Made by a program: the position numbers and the translations under genes. From Gottschalkia acidurici 9a (lineage in GTDB: Bacteria > Bacillota > Clostridia > Tissierellales > Gottschalkiaceae), in the NCBI RefSeq assembly GCF_000299355.1, contig NC_018664.1:1906380-1970379 (forward strand): 64,000 bases of DNA, written 5' to 3'. The notes below the pieces were generated by a model that worked only from the letters and a program-made list of their open reading frames with translations, was not told the origin of the DNA and searched no databases. Each line of letters starts with the position of its first letter. The stretch's first letter is position 1. This document shows, in pieces, positions 63,605-64,000 of this stretch.

Positions 63605-64000
63605 TTATAATATCATTACAAAAGTACCAGCTGTAATCAATGTTCCACCTATAATAGCCTTAGTTGTTATAGGTTCCTTTAAAATAATAAATGCTAATAC
63701 TATTGTAAGCACAATACTGAACTTGTCAATAGGAACAACTTTTGATACCTGTCCTATTTGTATTGCTTTAAAATAAAAAAGCCATGATAGACCTGTGGCA
63801 AGTCCGGATAACACTAGAAAGATCATACTTTTTTGAGATATGTCTTTTATCCCAGTTTGTGAACCAGTAATAAAAACCATACCCCATGCAACAATTAATA
63901 TTACTATAGTTCTAATTGCAGTAGCAAGATTTGAGTTAACATTTTCAATACCTATCTTAGCTAGAACTGAAGTCAGAGCTGCAAAAACAGCTGAAAGAAT
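63605..64000 (-). CDS. EamA/DMT-type small transporter, 3' part
   Basis: The reading frame is open from the right edge to the stop at 63605 (131 codons in view); only the start is outside. The single EamA repeat has four to five helices: ILSAVFAALTSVLAKIGIEN, a middle pair with FLVLSGLATGLSWLFYFKAI, and the conserved PIDKFSIVLTIVLAFIILKE then GGTLITAGTFVMIL. Single-repeat DMT proteins of about 140 residues work as dimers. Substrate unknown. Confidence 0.85.
   Translation of the reverse strand: MLSAVFAALTSVLAKIGIENVNSNLATAIRTIVILIVAWGMVFITGSQTGIKDISQKSMIFLVLSGLATGLSWLFYFKAIQIGQVSKVVPIDKFSIVLTIVLAFIILKEPITTKAIIGGTLITAGTFVMIL

Noticed and set aside
1-64000. CRISPR arrays, tRNA or rRNA genes
   Set aside because: No regularly spaced repeats, tRNA-like cloverleafs or rRNA stretches were recognised on reading; a tRNAscan or CRISPR search could still be run.

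Overview
The window reads as a chromosome segment of a low-GC, endospore-forming, anaerobic Clostridia, most likely in or near the Peptostreptococcaceae (inference from gene content and order, not tested). Sporulation and germination genes (spoIIP, gpr, a GerA/SpoVAF-type protein), strong AGGAGG-type ribosome binding sites, frequent GTG/TTG starts and AT-rich intergenic DNA support this. No rRNA, tRNA or CRISPR array was seen.

Layout. 1-12.4 kb: housekeeping and sporulation genes, nearly all on the minus strand: the 5' end of hemW, lepA, a frameshifted small membrane gene, lepB, spoIIP, gpr, rpsT (plus strand), a TGS-domain uridine-kinase-like protein, holA, comEC, argF. 12.5-17.5 kb: bacteriohemerythrin, pgpA, an AlaX-type editing protein, an unknown exported protein, a Crp/Fnr-like regulator with a tiny overlapping ORF, and a YozG/YoaS-like regulator/membrane pair. 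17.7-24.1 kb: an arginine operon argC-argJ-(IS)-argB-argD behind a consensus promoter and a T-box leader with an apparent AGA (Arg) specifier. An IS605-type tnpB unit with a small RHH gene sits inside the operon. 24.1-28.2 kb: two small membrane genes (one with an in-frame UGA), glnS, and a double P-loop ATPase. 28.3-33.8 kb: a MarR-controlled export cassette (TolC-like, HlyD-like, two ABC-2 permeases, no ATPase). 34-44.5 kb: CAP protein, membrane MutS-like ATPase, S66 peptidase, about 0.9 kb of possible gene debris, an orphan GerA protein, and a heterodimeric ABC exporter. 44.7-49.7 kb: lipoprotein genes and a YtrA-like GntR/ABC operon whose ATPase is split by a -1 frameshift. 49.7-64 kb: rnz, DUF815 ATPase, DUF2157/GDYXXLXY pair, ECF S-component, beta-propeller protein, Spx/ArsC-like protein, uppP, lipoprotein carbonic anhydrase, a BpsA-type polyamine synthase, a probable structured small RNA, a GNAT enzyme, a sigma/anti-sigma pair and the 3' part of an EamA transporter.

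Most notable: a rod-shaped, about 216-nt RNA candidate at 60635-60850 with its own consensus promoter and terminator (6S-like); two genes broken at A-runs that exactly match -1 slippery heptamers (A_AAA_AAC and A_AAA_AAG); a TolC/HlyD/ABC-2 cassette in what looks like a monoderm; and an IS605 unit inside a T-box-controlled arginine operon.
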